This document shows, one piece after another, positions 45,689 through 52,921 of a stretch of 53,793 nt of DNA (position 1 is its first letter; every line of letters begins with the position of its first letter). This DNA comes from Protaetiibacter mangrovi (lineage in GTDB: Bacteria; Actinomycetota; Actinomycetes; Actinomycetales; Microbacteriaceae), in the NCBI RefSeq assembly GCF_024752305.1, contig NZ_JANTHX010000001.1, positions 1-53,793 on the forward strand, read 5' to 3'. The translations under genes were made by a program, and so were the position numbers. A model generated the notes under the pieces. That model saw only the letters and a program-made list of their open reading frames with translations, searched no databases and was not told the DNA's origin.

Positions 45689-46381
45689 TCAGAGCCTCCC
45701 GAGAGCGGAGCGGATGAGACTCGACCGCACCACCTCGAGCTGCACCGCGATCTCACGTGCCAGCTCCTGCGCCTTCGCCCGGCTCGACGCGTCCTTCCGG
45801 CGGGCGATCGGGATGAGCGCCGACTCGATGAGGCCGAGCTCGCGCTCCGCCGCGGCACGGAATCCGCGCAGGTGACGCGGTTCGATGCCCGAGCGCTGCA
45901 GCTCGACGAGCGCCTTGAGCACGGCGAGCGAATCGTCGCCGTAGTGGTCGGCCGGCACGATCAGCGACGCCGACACCGCATCCTGCAGCAGCATCGTGTT
46001 GGCGCCCGCCTCGCGGACCAGCTCGTCGCGGCTCAGTCGCCGCTCGCTCGGCAGCATCGACGGCGCGGCCACCTTGGCGCCGCCCGGCAGCACCGGCTCG
46101 CGACCGGCGTCGAGTTCGGCGAGATAGCGGTGGATGACCTTGAGCGGCACGAAGTAGTCGCGCTGGATCGACAGGATCAGGCGCAGGCGGTCGACGTCGG
46201 CGGCCGAGAACTTGCGGTAGCCCGACTCGGTCCGCGCGGGGTTGACGAGCCCCTTCTCCTCCAGGAACCGCAGCTTCGAGGGGCTGAGGTCGGGGAACTC
46301 CGGATTGAGGCGCGCGAGCACCTGGCCGATGCTGAGAAGAGGGGACCCGCTCTGCGAGCGGGCCGCGGACGACGCCGGCAT
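45689..46381 (-). CDS. ftsR: FtsR-like MerR-family regulator (Rv1828/Cg1631 homologue)
   Basis: A 230-aa regulator with an N-terminal winged helix (LLSIGQVLARLNPEFPDLSP, then KLRFLEEKGLVNPARTESGY and RKFSAADVDRLRLI), and a long helical C-terminal domain. Position directly after garA/odhI matches FtsR (Cg1631) of Corynebacterium, which activates ftsZ, and Rv1828 of Mycobacterium. The ATG shares one base with the garA stop (TGATG), so both are co-translated. The functional label rests on family and synteny. Confidence 0.88.
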   Translation of the reverse strand: MPASSAARSQSGSPLLSIGQVLARLNPEFPDLSPSKLRFLEEKGLVNPARTESGYRKFSAADVDRLRLILSIQRDYFVPLKVIHRYLAELDAGREPVLPGGAKVAAPSMLPSERRLSRDELVREAGANTMLLQDAVSASLIVPADHYGDDSLAVLKALVELQRSGIEPRHLRGFRAAAERELGLIESALIPIARRKDASSRAKAQELAREIAVQLEVVRSSLIRSALGRL

Positions 46382-46884
46382 CAGCGGGTCGGAACCCGGT
46401 CGGCGCGCGAGGCGTAGAACGTCAGCCGGAACTTGCCCACCTGCACCTCGGCGCCGTCGCTCAGCAGCGCGGAGTCGATGCGCACGCCGTCGAAATAGGT
46501 GCCGTTGAGCGAGCCGAGATCGCGCACCTGGAAGGCGCTGCCCGTGCGGACGAACTCGGCGTGACGACGCGAGACGGTGACGTCGTCGAGGAAGATGTCG
46601 GCGTCGGGGTGGCGCCCCGCGACGGTGGTGTCGGCGTCGAGGAGGAAGCGGGCACCCACGTTCGGACCGCGGCGGACCACCAGCAGGGCAGAGCCGGAGG
46701 GAAGGGCGGCGATCGCGTCCTGCTCCTCGTCGGAGACGCCCGCCTCCATCGCCGCGAGCTGCGTGCGGAAGTCCTCGGTGAAGTGGGCGGTCGTGTCGTT
46801 GGACGCCGGATCGGGCACCGCGGGGGTGTTCACCGCGTCCGGTTCGCCCGTGCTCCCCGGACCATCAGTGGCGTCGTCGACCAT
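46381..46884 (-). CDS. FHA-domain protein GarA/OdhI
   Basis: A 167-aa cytoplasmic regulator. The ATG at 46884 has AGGAGG 6 nt upstream. An acidic N-terminal tail carries two adjacent threonines, Thr31 and Thr32 (SNDTTAHFTEDFRTQL), corresponding to the ETT phosphosite of GarA/OdhI. The FHA domain follows (about 75-155: AGRHPDADIFLDDVTVSRRH, then DLGSLNGTYFDGVRI). The unphosphorylated protein inhibits 2-oxoglutarate dehydrogenase and glutamate metabolism enzymes, and is controlled by PknG/PknB kinases in relatives. It sits between pgsA and ftsR. Confidence 0.94.
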   Translation of the reverse strand: MVDDATDGPGSTGEPDAVNTPAVPDPASNDTTAHFTEDFRTQLAAMEAGVSDEEQDAIAALPSGSALLVVRRGPNVGARFLLDADTTVAGRHPDADIFLDDVTVSRRHAEFVRTGSAFQVRDLGSLNGTYFDGVRIDSALLSDGAEVQVGKFRLTFYASRADRVPTR

Positions 46885-46895
46885 GGCGCCCTCCT

Positions 46896-47498
46896 TCAAT
46901 CCCCCAGAGTATCCGATGCGGGAGCCTGCGCCACCTGCTCATCGCGGACCAGCCGCAGCGTCTCGCGCAGGTAGATCGCCCCGGCCCACCAGTAGAGGAA
47001 CGCACCCCACAGGGCGAGCGCCCAGCCCACCGGATCGCTGAAGGCCGCGATCGACGGGAAGGCCGCGCCGAGCACCAGGGTGGGCAGCGCGAAGAGCAGC
47101 GAGAAGGTGGCCACCTTGCCCAGATGGTGCACGGGGAGCGGGCCGTAGCCGTGGCTCGCGAGCACCGGACCGAGGGCGACGATGCCGAGGTCGCGCAACA
47201 CGATGACGGCCACCAGCCACCACGGCAGGAACCCCTGCCAGGCGAGCCCGATGAGCGTGGAGAAGATGAACAGCCGATCGACGGCGGGATCGAGGATCTG
47301 CCCGAGCCGGCTCACCTGGTTGAAACGGCGGGCGATGAAGCCGTCGACGAAGTCGGTCAGGCTCGACACGACGATCACGATGAGGGCCCAGCCGTACTGG
47401 GCGCTCCCGAGCAGCCACAGGAACAGCGGGATGAGGACCAGGCGCACGGCGCTGAGCACATTGGGGATCGTCACGATCCGCGTGCTGACCACCTGCAT
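46896..47498 (-). CDS. CDP-alcohol phosphatidyltransferase (PgsA type)
   Basis: A 200-aa integral membrane enzyme. The family active site D-X2-DG-X2-AR-X8-G-X3-D-X3-D is complete in SLTDFVDGFIARRFNQVSRL and the following GQILDPAVDRLF. Several membrane helices surround it. It likely makes phosphatidylglycerophosphate or a cardiolipin-type lipid; M. tuberculosis pgsA2 lies in the same neighbourhood. The ATG at 47498 has AGGAGG upstream and a TAGACT box at 47521-47516, giving a very short leader. It is followed by garA after 11 nt. Confidence 0.92.
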   Translation of the reverse strand: MQVVSTRIVTIPNVLSAVRLVLIPLFLWLLGSAQYGWALIVIVVSSLTDFVDGFIARRFNQVSRLGQILDPAVDRLFIFSTLIGLAWQGFLPWWLVAVIVLRDLGIVALGPVLASHGYGPLPVHHLGKVATFSLLFALPTLVLGAAFPSIAAFSDPVGWALALWGAFLYWWAGAIYLRETLRLVRDEQVAQAPASDTLGD

Positions 47499-47529
47499 CC
47501 GACCTCCTCGTCGTGAGTCTAGCGATGCG

Positions 47530-47535
47530 TAGGAT
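47530..47535 (+). promoter_or_regulatory. -10 box of the DUF1295 gene (TAGGAT)
   Basis: TAGGAT ends 6 nt before the ATG. Together with TAGACT on the other strand at 47521-47516, it packs two divergent promoters into 43 nt. Confidence 0.55.
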
Positions 47536-47541
47536 GCCGCC

Positions 47542-48360
47542 ATGAACCCGATGCTCGTCGTCCTCGCCGTCGCGGCCGCCGTCAGCGCCCTGTGCTGGAT
47601 CGCCTCCCTCGTGACGAAGGACACCTCGTGGGTCGACCGGATCTGGTCGATCGTGCCGGTCGTCTACGTCTGGATCTTCGCCGCGGGGGCGGGATTCGCG
47701 GATGCGCGGCTGCTCGTCATGGCGGTGCTCGTCACGCTGTGGGGTGCGCGGCTGACCTTCAACTTCGCCCGCAAGGGCGGGTACACCGGGGTCGAGGACT
47801 ACCGCTGGGCGGTGCTGCGGGCGCGGATGTCGCCCGGACGCTTCCAGCTGTTCAACCTGTTCTTCATCGTGCTGTACCAGAACGCGCTGCTCGTGCTGAT
47901 CACCCTCCCGGCGCTGACCGCCCTCGAGCACCCGGCGCCGTTCGGTCCCCTCGACGCGATCCTCACGGTGCTGTTCCTCGGAGCGCTCGCGGGCGAGACG
48001 ATCGCCGACCAGCAGCAGTGGGACTTCCACGCCCGCAAGCGCGCCGAGATCGAGGCGGGGCGGGAGCCGTCGGCACGGTTCGTGCAGACGGGCCTCTGGC
48101 GCGTCTCGCGGCACCCGAACTTCTTCTTCGAGCAGGCCCAGTGGTGGCTGGTCTTCCTGTTCGGCGCCGTGGCGGCGGGCTCGGTGCTGATCTGGACCGT
48201 CGCGGGAGCCGGCCTGCTGACCGTGCTGTTCGTCGGCTCGACGGTCTTCACCGAGTCGATCACCCGCAGCAAGTACCCCGAGTACACCGACTACCAGGCC
48301 CGCGTGTCGCCCGTCGTGCCATGGTTCCCGAAGCGCTCCGTAGCGGTAGCCGAGGGCTGA
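47542..48360 (+). CDS. DUF1295 membrane protein (steroid-reductase/methyltransferase fold)
   Basis: A 272-aa polytopic protein with about seven membrane helices. The DUF1295 signature is clear: SWVDRIWSIVPVVYVWIFA, WGARLTFNFARKGGY, ADQQQWDFHARKRAE, TGLWRVSRHPNFFFEQAQWW and the late SKYPEYTDYQARVSPVVPW. The fold is related to steroid 5-alpha reductases and isoprenylcysteine methyltransferases; the RHPN-FFEQ stretch would bind cofactor. The substrate is unknown. The start is the ATG 6 nt after TAGGAT, with no Shine-Dalgarno. Confidence 0.9.
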   Translation: MNPMLVVLAVAAAVSALCWIASLVTKDTSWVDRIWSIVPVVYVWIFAAGAGFADARLLVMAVLVTLWGARLTFNFARKGGYTGVEDYRWAVLRARMSPGRFQLFNLFFIVLYQNALLVLITLPALTALEHPAPFGPLDAILTVLFLGALAGETIADQQQWDFHARKRAEIEAGREPSARFVQTGLWRVSRHPNFFFEQAQWWLVFLFGAVAAGSVLIWTVAGAGLLTVLFVGSTVFTESITRSKYPEYTDYQARVSPVVPWFPKRSVAVAEG

Positions 48361-48493
48361 GGTCAAGGGGTTTTCGCGATTTCGCGGACGGCGCTTGACT
48401 GATCACGGTCGAACGGATGCCACCGGCACCCCGGCGGGCACCGCGACCGTGTGACCGCTCCCCCACCAGGGAGGCGGAGAAGGAGACGCCATC

Positions 48494-48655
48494 ATGAACA
48501 TCCTCGGAATCATCATCGCGATCGTGGCCCTGATCCTGCTGTTCACCGGCGGATTCGTGCAGTCGCTGAACTTCCTCCTCTGGGTGGGGATCGTGCTGCT
48601 CGTCATCGCGGCGATCGTGCTGCTGCTGCGCTTCATCAGCGGGCGCCGCGTGTAG
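48494..48655 (+). CDS. Small hydrophobic membrane protein (53 aa)
   Basis: A 53-codon gene with a good AAGGAG 8 nt before its ATG. The peptide is almost entirely two membrane helices, MNILGIIIAIVALILLFTGG and LLWVGIVLLVIAAIVLLLRF, joined by a short FVQSLNF loop and ending in basic SGRRV. Similar tiny proteins are common in Actinobacteria and their role is unknown; stress or membrane association is a guess. A very long hairpin follows its stop by 19 nt. The 133-nt upstream gap holds a TTGACT at 48394 but no clear -10. Confidence 0.8.
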   Translation: MNILGIIIAIVALILLFTGGFVQSLNFLLWVGIVLLVIAAIVLLLRFISGRRV

Positions 48656-48674
48656 CACGCGAACCGCAGCGAAG

Positions 48675-48733
48675 CGCCGGAGCCGGGCGCGGACTCGCCG
48701 TCATCACGACGGGGTCCGCGCCCGGCTCCGGCG
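48675..48733 (+). terminator. Extended hairpin with perfect 20-bp stem
   Basis: 48675-48694 pairs without mismatch to 48714-48733. A second 5-bp stem, CCGTC/GACGG at 48698-48702 and 48708-48712, forms at the tip. It ends 1 nt before the TAGCGT -10 box of the next gene and so occupies that promoter's spacer and -35 region. It probably ends the small membrane protein transcript, though no T-run follows. Confidence 0.75.
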
Positions 48734-48734
48734 T

Positions 48735-48740
48735 TAGCGT
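48735..48740 (+). promoter_or_regulatory. -10 box of the LRV-repeat gene (TAGCGT)
   Basis: TAGCGT lies 6 nt before the ATG. The GGGGGG between them could also act as a weak Shine-Dalgarno but touches the start codon. Confidence 0.5.
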
Positions 48741-48746
48741 GGGGGG

Positions 48747-49226
48747 ATGTCGTGCATCCGCTTCAACACCCCGGCGCAGCGGGCGCAGCTCGCGGCGCTC
48801 GCCCCGAGCATGCTGACCCCCGAGGAGGCCGCGGCGCAGCATCCCGCGCCCCCGGTGACCGACTCCAAGATCCGGCGCCTGCGGCTGCTCGCGGCGGACG
48901 CCGACCCGAAGATCCGGGAGGCGGCAGCCAGCTCGTATCACGTGCCCACCGAGCTCTACGGCGTGCTCGCGCATGACGCCGACGAGGGCGTGCGCGCCTG
49001 CGTGGCCCGCAACACCACGACGCCCTGCGACGTGCTTCGCGAGCTCGCGGACGACGCCTCGGCGACGGTGCGCGGCTGGGTCGCCGTGAACTACTTCGTG
49101 CCCGCCGACGTCATGGACCGGCTCGCGGACGACGAGGATCCGACGGTGCGCGGCCTCGTCGCCTGGAAGTCGTCGCTCGCCGACGATGCCCAGGCAGAGT
49201 CCCAGGCGGAGGCGTTCGCCCGCTAG
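48747..49226 (+). CDS. Leucine-rich-variant (LRV/HEAT-like) repeat protein
   Basis: A 159-aa soluble protein with three to four repeats of about 24 residues, seen at LLAADADPKIREAAASSYHV, VLAHDADEGVRACVARNTTT, ELADDASATVRGWVAVNYFV and RLADDEDPTVRGLVAWKSSL. The L-A-x-D-x5-VR-x2-VA-x-N pattern is typical of LRV repeats, which form an alpha superhelix used for protein binding. No catalytic motif is present. Partner and role are unknown. The last 4 nt overlap the convergent Nudix gene. Confidence 0.85.
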   Translation: MSCIRFNTPAQRAQLAALAPSMLTPEEAAAQHPAPPVTDSKIRRLRLLAADADPKIREAAASSYHVPTELYGVLAHDADEGVRACVARNTTTPCDVLRELADDASATVRGWVAVNYFVPADVMDRLADDEDPTVRGLVAWKSSLADDAQAESQAEAFAR

Positions 49227-49744
49227 CCCCGGATCGCGGCGGCCAGCTCGGGGTCGAGTCGGGCGAGCGCGTCCCGCCCGGACGACCACGCGGCCGCCAG
49301 CCCGGGATGCAGCGGCAGGCGCTCCACCTCGGCGAACGGCACCCACCGCAGCGACACGCTCTCGGCGTCGCCGATCACCGGCTCGAAGTGCTCGAGGGCA
49401 CGCCCGTACACCGTCGTGTACGACCAGTAGCCGAGATCCCAGACCGCCTCGCCGAGCACGCGGACGAGGTGCTGCGGCACGCCCGCCTCCTCGTCCGCCT
49501 CCCGCAGCGCGCCGGCCACCGCCGTCTCGTGCTCGTCGTGGCGGGCGCCCCCCGGGATCCCCCAGGTGCCCCCGAGATGGCTCCACTCGGCGCGCAGCTG
49601 CAGCAGCACGCCGGCATCCGGATGCGCCAGCAGCAGTCCCGCCGCGCCGAAGCGACCCCAGAACCGGCCCTGCGCCCCCTCGACCCAGGCGTCGCCCGGC
49701 CCGTGCGGTCGCCGCGCGCGCGGATCGTGGGGGGCTCGGGTCAT
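49223..49744 (-). CDS. Nudix hydrolase
   Basis: A 173-aa protein with a complete Nudix box in residues about 65-87: it starts GGARHDEHE and continues ALREADEEAGV, giving GX5EX7REXXEEXGX. The stretch HLGGTWGIPGG before it is typical of NTP or NDP-sugar pyrophosphohydrolases. The precise nucleotide substrate cannot be told. The ATG at 49744 lies 6 nt after TAGGCT (49756-49751) with no Shine-Dalgarno. Confidence 0.9.
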   Translation of the reverse strand: MTRAPHDPRARRPHGPGDAWVEGAQGRFWGRFGAAGLLLAHPDAGVLLQLRAEWSHLGGTWGIPGGARHDEHETAVAGALREADEEAGVPQHLVRVLGEAVWDLGYWSYTTVYGRALEHFEPVIGDAESVSLRWVPFAEVERLPLHPGLAAAWSSGRDALARLDPELAAAIRG

Positions 49745-49750
49745 GGCGCC

Positions 49751-49756
49751 AGCCTA
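49751..49756 (-). promoter_or_regulatory. -10 box of the Nudix gene (TAGGCT)
   Basis: TAGGCT on the minus strand ends 6 nt before the ATG; leaderless geometry. Confidence 0.55.
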
Positions 49757-49803
49757 CGTGGGGCGGGCGGGGCCCCGCCCGGAGCGGTCTCGGGGGTGCG
49801 GCG

Positions 49804-49809
49804 TAGGCT
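49804..49809 (+). promoter_or_regulatory. -10 box of the protealysin-like gene (TAGGCT)
   Basis: TAGGCT ends 7 nt before the ATG at 49817. The two TAGGCT boxes of this divergent pair lie 47 nt apart. Confidence 0.55.
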
Positions 49810-49816
49810 CCCCCGC

Positions 49817-50869
49817 ATGGTCCAGAGCATCGTCCCCCCGTACCTGCTCGCCCGGATCGCCTCTGCCGACTCGGAGCGGTTCCCCGCCGCATCCGCCGCC
49901 GCCCGCCGCACGCTGCGCCTGGACGCGCCGCGCCGCTCGGCGCGGCTCACCCTCAGCATCGACGGCGACACCCTCGTCGCGGAGCTCTCCGACGCCCCCG
50001 ACCGCGAGATCGCCGACGCCGGAGGGCGCGAGCGGCTGCCGGGTCGCGTGGTGCGCCGCGAGGGAGGTCCGGCGACGGGCGACCTCGCGGCCGACGAGGC
50101 CTACGAGGGTCTCGGCGCCACCTTCGACCTGTACTCCGAGGTCTACGGGCGCAACTCGATCGACGGGGCCGGACTGCCGTTGCGCGCGACCGTGCACTAC
50201 GGCGAGCTCTACGACAACGCGTTCTGGGACGGCGAGCGGATGGTCTTCGGAGACGGCGACGGCGAGGTCTTCCAGAGGTTCACGCGCTCGCTCTCGGTGA
50301 TCGGCCACGAGCTCACGCACGGGGTCACGCAGTTCAGCTCGGGGCTCGCGTACCAGGGGCAGTCGGGCGCGCTCAACGAGTCGATCTCGGACGTCTTCGG
50401 CGCGCTCGTCGAACAGCACGCGGCGACGCAGACGAGCGCCGAGGCGAGCTGGCTCATCGGCGAGGGGCTCTTCACCCCCGAGGTGCAGGGCCGTGCGCTG
50501 CGCTCGATGCGGCATCCGGGCACCGCCTACGACGACGACGTGCTGGGACGGGACCCGCAGCCGGATCACCTGGACGGCTACGTCGAGACCACCGACGACA
50601 ACGGCGGGGTGCACCTGAACTCGGGCATCCCCAACCGGGCCTTCGTGCTGGTCGCGGACGCGCTCGGCGGGCACGCGTGGGAGCGGGCGGGCCTCATCTG
50701 GTACGACACCCTGACCGGGTCGCTCGCCCCCGACGTCGACTTCGCGGGGTTCGCGGCCGCGACTGCGCGGGCCGCGGCCGCGCGTTACGGTGGAGCGTCG
50801 GCGGAGGTCGACGCCGTACGCGCCGGCTGGGAGGGTGTGGGAGTGACGATCGATGGCGGACGAGCCTGA
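49817..50869 (+). CDS. Protealysin-like M4 metalloprotease, no signal peptide
   Basis: A 350-aa thermolysin-family peptidase. The zinc site is complete: GHELTHGVTQFSSG (HEXXH), NESISDVFGALVE with the third ligand, and DNGGVHLNSGIPNRAF with the catalytic His. A short propeptide begins MVQSIVPPYLLARIA, the PPYLL motif of protealysins, rather than a long secretory prosequence. No signal peptide is present, so it probably acts in the cytoplasm or leaves by an unknown route. It overlaps the inhibitor gene by 17 nt. Confidence 0.93.
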   Translation: MVQSIVPPYLLARIASADSERFPAASAAARRTLRLDAPRRSARLTLSIDGDTLVAELSDAPDREIADAGGRERLPGRVVRREGGPATGDLAADEAYEGLGATFDLYSEVYGRNSIDGAGLPLRATVHYGELYDNAFWDGERMVFGDGDGEVFQRFTRSLSVIGHELTHGVTQFSSGLAYQGQSGALNESISDVFGALVEQHAATQTSAEASWLIGEGLFTPEVQGRALRSMRHPGTAYDDDVLGRDPQPDHLDGYVETTDDNGGVHLNSGIPNRAFVLVADALGGHAWERAGLIWYDTLTGSLAPDVDFAGFAAATARAAAARYGGASAEVDAVRAGWEGVGVTIDGGRA

Positions 50870-51218
50870 CCCCGATCGCGACTCCCCCGCGGTCGACATC
50901 CGGGTGACGCGTTCCGGCGGAGTCGCCGGGATGCGCCGCGGTTGGGCTGTGGCCTCACCCGACGCCCGGCGGTGGGAGCCGCTCGTCGACGCGTGCCCGT
51001 GGGACGACGACGGCCCGGGGCTGCTCGTGCGCGACGACGGCCCCGACCGGATGCTGTGGCGCATCGAGGTGCTCGCGCCCGGACCGGCGCGGTCCGCGGA
51101 GCTGCCGGAGAGCGCCGTGGAGGGGCCGTGGCGCGCGCTCGTCGAGACCGTGCGCGACGAGGGCTCCCGGGTGCGCCCGGAGCCGCCGCACGGGAGCGCG
51201 GGGACCGCGGATGGCTGA
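50853..51218 (+). CDS. Emfourin-like inhibitor of the adjacent M4 protease
   Basis: A 121-aa protein overlapping the protease gene by 17 nt. Its core, DIRVTRSGGVAGMRRGWAVA, then RMLWRIEVLAPGP and a late ELPESAVEGPWRALVETVRD, fits the emfourin pattern, in which an I-x-V-x-R-x-GG-x-AG strand is followed by a helix. Emfourin encoded beside protealysin in Serratia is a tight inhibitor of it (family knowledge). Gene order and overlap suggest the same antidote role here. The assignment is by pattern and context. Confidence 0.8.
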   Translation: MADEPDPDRDSPAVDIRVTRSGGVAGMRRGWAVASPDARRWEPLVDACPWDDDGPGLLVRDDGPDRMLWRIEVLAPGPARSAELPESAVEGPWRALVETVRDEGSRVRPEPPHGSAGTADG

Positions 51219-51579
51219 CGCGGCGGTGCGCATCGACGCCTGGCTCTGGGCGGTGCGGGTGACGAAGTCGCGCTCGGCGGCCACGGCCCTGTGCAAGGCC
51301 GGGCACGTCAAGGTCGGCGGCGAGACGGCGAAACCCGCCCAGCTCGTGCGCCCCGGCCTCGAGGTGCGGGTGGTGACCCCGCACGGGGCGCGCATCCTGG
51401 TGGTGCGACAGCTGCTCGTGAAGCGCGTGAGCGCGCCGCTCGCCGCCGCCGCCTTCGACGATCTGACGCCCGCTCCACCCCCGCGGGAGGAGCGCACCAT
51501 CTTCGCCGAGCGGGATCGCGGGACGGGGCGTCCCACCAAGCGCGATCGCCGCGAGATCGAGCGCCTGCGCGGCTACTGA
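51211..51579 (+). CDS. S4-domain RNA-binding protein (HslR/Hsp15-like)
   Basis: A 122-aa protein. The S4 domain fills about residues 6-55: VRIDAWLWAVRVTKSRSAAT, ALCKAGHVKVGGETAKPAQ. A basic C-terminal tail ends RPTKRDRREIERLRGY. Hsp15-type proteins bind stalled 50S subunits carrying peptidyl-tRNA. Its start overlaps the inhibitor gene by 8 nt, so protease, inhibitor and S4 protein form one coupled unit. It converges on the ClC gene with a 7-nt overlap. Confidence 0.9.
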   Translation: MADAAVRIDAWLWAVRVTKSRSAATALCKAGHVKVGGETAKPAQLVRPGLEVRVVTPHGARILVVRQLLVKRVSAPLAAAAFDDLTPAPPPREERTIFAERDRGTGRPTKRDRREIERLRGY

Positions 51580-52865
51580 GGCGTCCGCCGCGCGTCCGCC
51601 TCGACCTCGAGGTGCGGTGCCTTCGTCACGAGCAGCCAGGTGGGCAGGGTGATGACGCACAGCAGCGGGAGCAGCGCCACGTCGCCGGTGATCGTGAGGG
51701 CGAGGAAGATGGCGATCCAGCCGTCGCGGGTCGCGACGAGCACGATCCCGAGCGCGCCGCAGGCGATCGCGAGCCCCATCGGCATGCCGGGGATGAGCGC
51801 GTGGCCGGCCAGCCCCATGGCGACCCCCGCGAACACCGCCGGGAAGATGCGGCCGCCGCGGAACCCGGAGCTCGCCGCGACGAGCAGCGCGATCACCTTG
51901 ACCACCGCGAGCACGAGGAGCGCGCCGACGGTGTACCGCCCGGCCTCGTGCACGAGCTCGGCCGTCTGCTCGAGCCCCTTGAACATCGTCAGCGGCCCGC
52001 CGAGCACGGCGAGCGCCCCCAGCACCGCGCCGCCGAGCGTCGTGAAGACCACCGGATCGCGCAGCGCGTGGAAGAGCCGGTGCAGGTACGGGAACGCGAA
52101 CGCGGCCGCGATGCCGAGCAGCGCCGAGGCGGCGGCCACCGCGAAACCGGTGGCCAGGTCGAGCAGCTGCGGGTCGGTGTAGGGCGCGACGTCGACCTGC
52201 ATCGAGTCGACCCCGAGCATCCGCATCGTGAGGGCCCCGGCGGCGGCAGAGGCGACCGGCAGGAAGAGCTTGTCCCACAGCGACCCCCCGCCCCGGATCG
52301 CGGCGACGGCCCCCGTCAGCACGAGGGCGGCCGCGACCGGGGTGCCGAAGAGCGCGCCGATGGTGCCCGCGACCGCGAGCGTGACCGCGAGGCGCTGCGG
52401 CACGAGGCGGGAGACCCGTGCGAACGCCGCGACGGCGAGCGCGCCGTTGATCGCGATGATCGGGTTCTCGGGGCCGAGGCTCACCCCGCCGGCGAGTCCC
52501 AGCACCACCGCGATCGCGATGCTCGGCACCGCCGTCGCGGGCGGGGGCGGGCTGTCGAACTCGGTGGTGGCCGAGTCGGCCCCGCCGTGACCGGGCACGA
52601 ACCGCAGCGTCAGCCCGACGAGCAGCCCCGTCGCGGTGAGCACGGCGATCGTCCACCACGGGCTCCCGTTCGCGACGCCCACCGCGTCCGGCACGATCGT
52701 CCAGAGCAGCTCGCCGAGGGCATCGGAGGCCACGTCGAGCACCCACAGGGTGAGCGCCGATCCGACGCCGACCGCCAGCGCGGGCAGCGCGAGCAGCAGC
52801 AGGGCGCGGACCCGCGGCTCGGGGGCGACGGCCTCACCGGCCCCGCCCGCCTCGTGCTCGTCCAC
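51573..52865 (-). CDS. ClC-type ion channel/transporter (YfeO-like)
   Basis: A 430-aa membrane protein with the ClC fold, about ten or more helices. Motif 2 reads LAGGVSLGPENPIIAING, in which the gating Glu is kept but GREGP is changed to GPENP; motif 3 is SGFRGGRIFPAVFAGVAMGL. The usual GSGIP selectivity motif is replaced, in GHGGADSATTEFD. This matches the less studied YfeO-like group rather than classical chloride/proton exchangers, so ion specificity is open. The GTG start at 52865 lies 6 nt after TAGCGT (52877-52872). Confidence 0.87.
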   Translation of the reverse strand: MDEHEAGGAGEAVAPEPRVRALLLLALPALAVGVGSALTLWVLDVASDALGELLWTIVPDAVGVANGSPWWTIAVLTATGLLVGLTLRFVPGHGGADSATTEFDSPPPPATAVPSIAIAVVLGLAGGVSLGPENPIIAINGALAVAAFARVSRLVPQRLAVTLAVAGTIGALFGTPVAAALVLTGAVAAIRGGGSLWDKLFLPVASAAAGALTMRMLGVDSMQVDVAPYTDPQLLDLATGFAVAAASALLGIAAAFAFPYLHRLFHALRDPVVFTTLGGAVLGALAVLGGPLTMFKGLEQTAELVHEAGRYTVGALLVLAVVKVIALLVAASSGFRGGRIFPAVFAGVAMGLAGHALIPGMPMGLAIACGALGIVLVATRDGWIAIFLALTITGDVALLPLLCVITLPTWLLVTKAPHLEVEADARRTPQ

Positions 52866-52871
52866 GGCATC

Positions 52872-52877
52872 ACGCTA
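52872..52877 (-). promoter_or_regulatory. -10 box of the ClC gene (TAGCGT)
   Basis: TAGCGT on the minus strand ends 6 nt before the GTG start, in the 56-nt gap after the glutathione peroxidase gene. Confidence 0.5.
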
Positions 52878-52921
52878 GGGACAGCGGCGCGCGAGCACCA
52901 GTGCCCGCTGCGGATGCGCGC

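Noticed and set aside
48260-48658. 132-codon minus-strand frame over the 53-aa membrane protein
   Set aside because: The plus-strand 53-codon frame has a good ribosome binding site and a clear two-helix hydrophobic pattern; the minus frame is charged low-complexity sequence.
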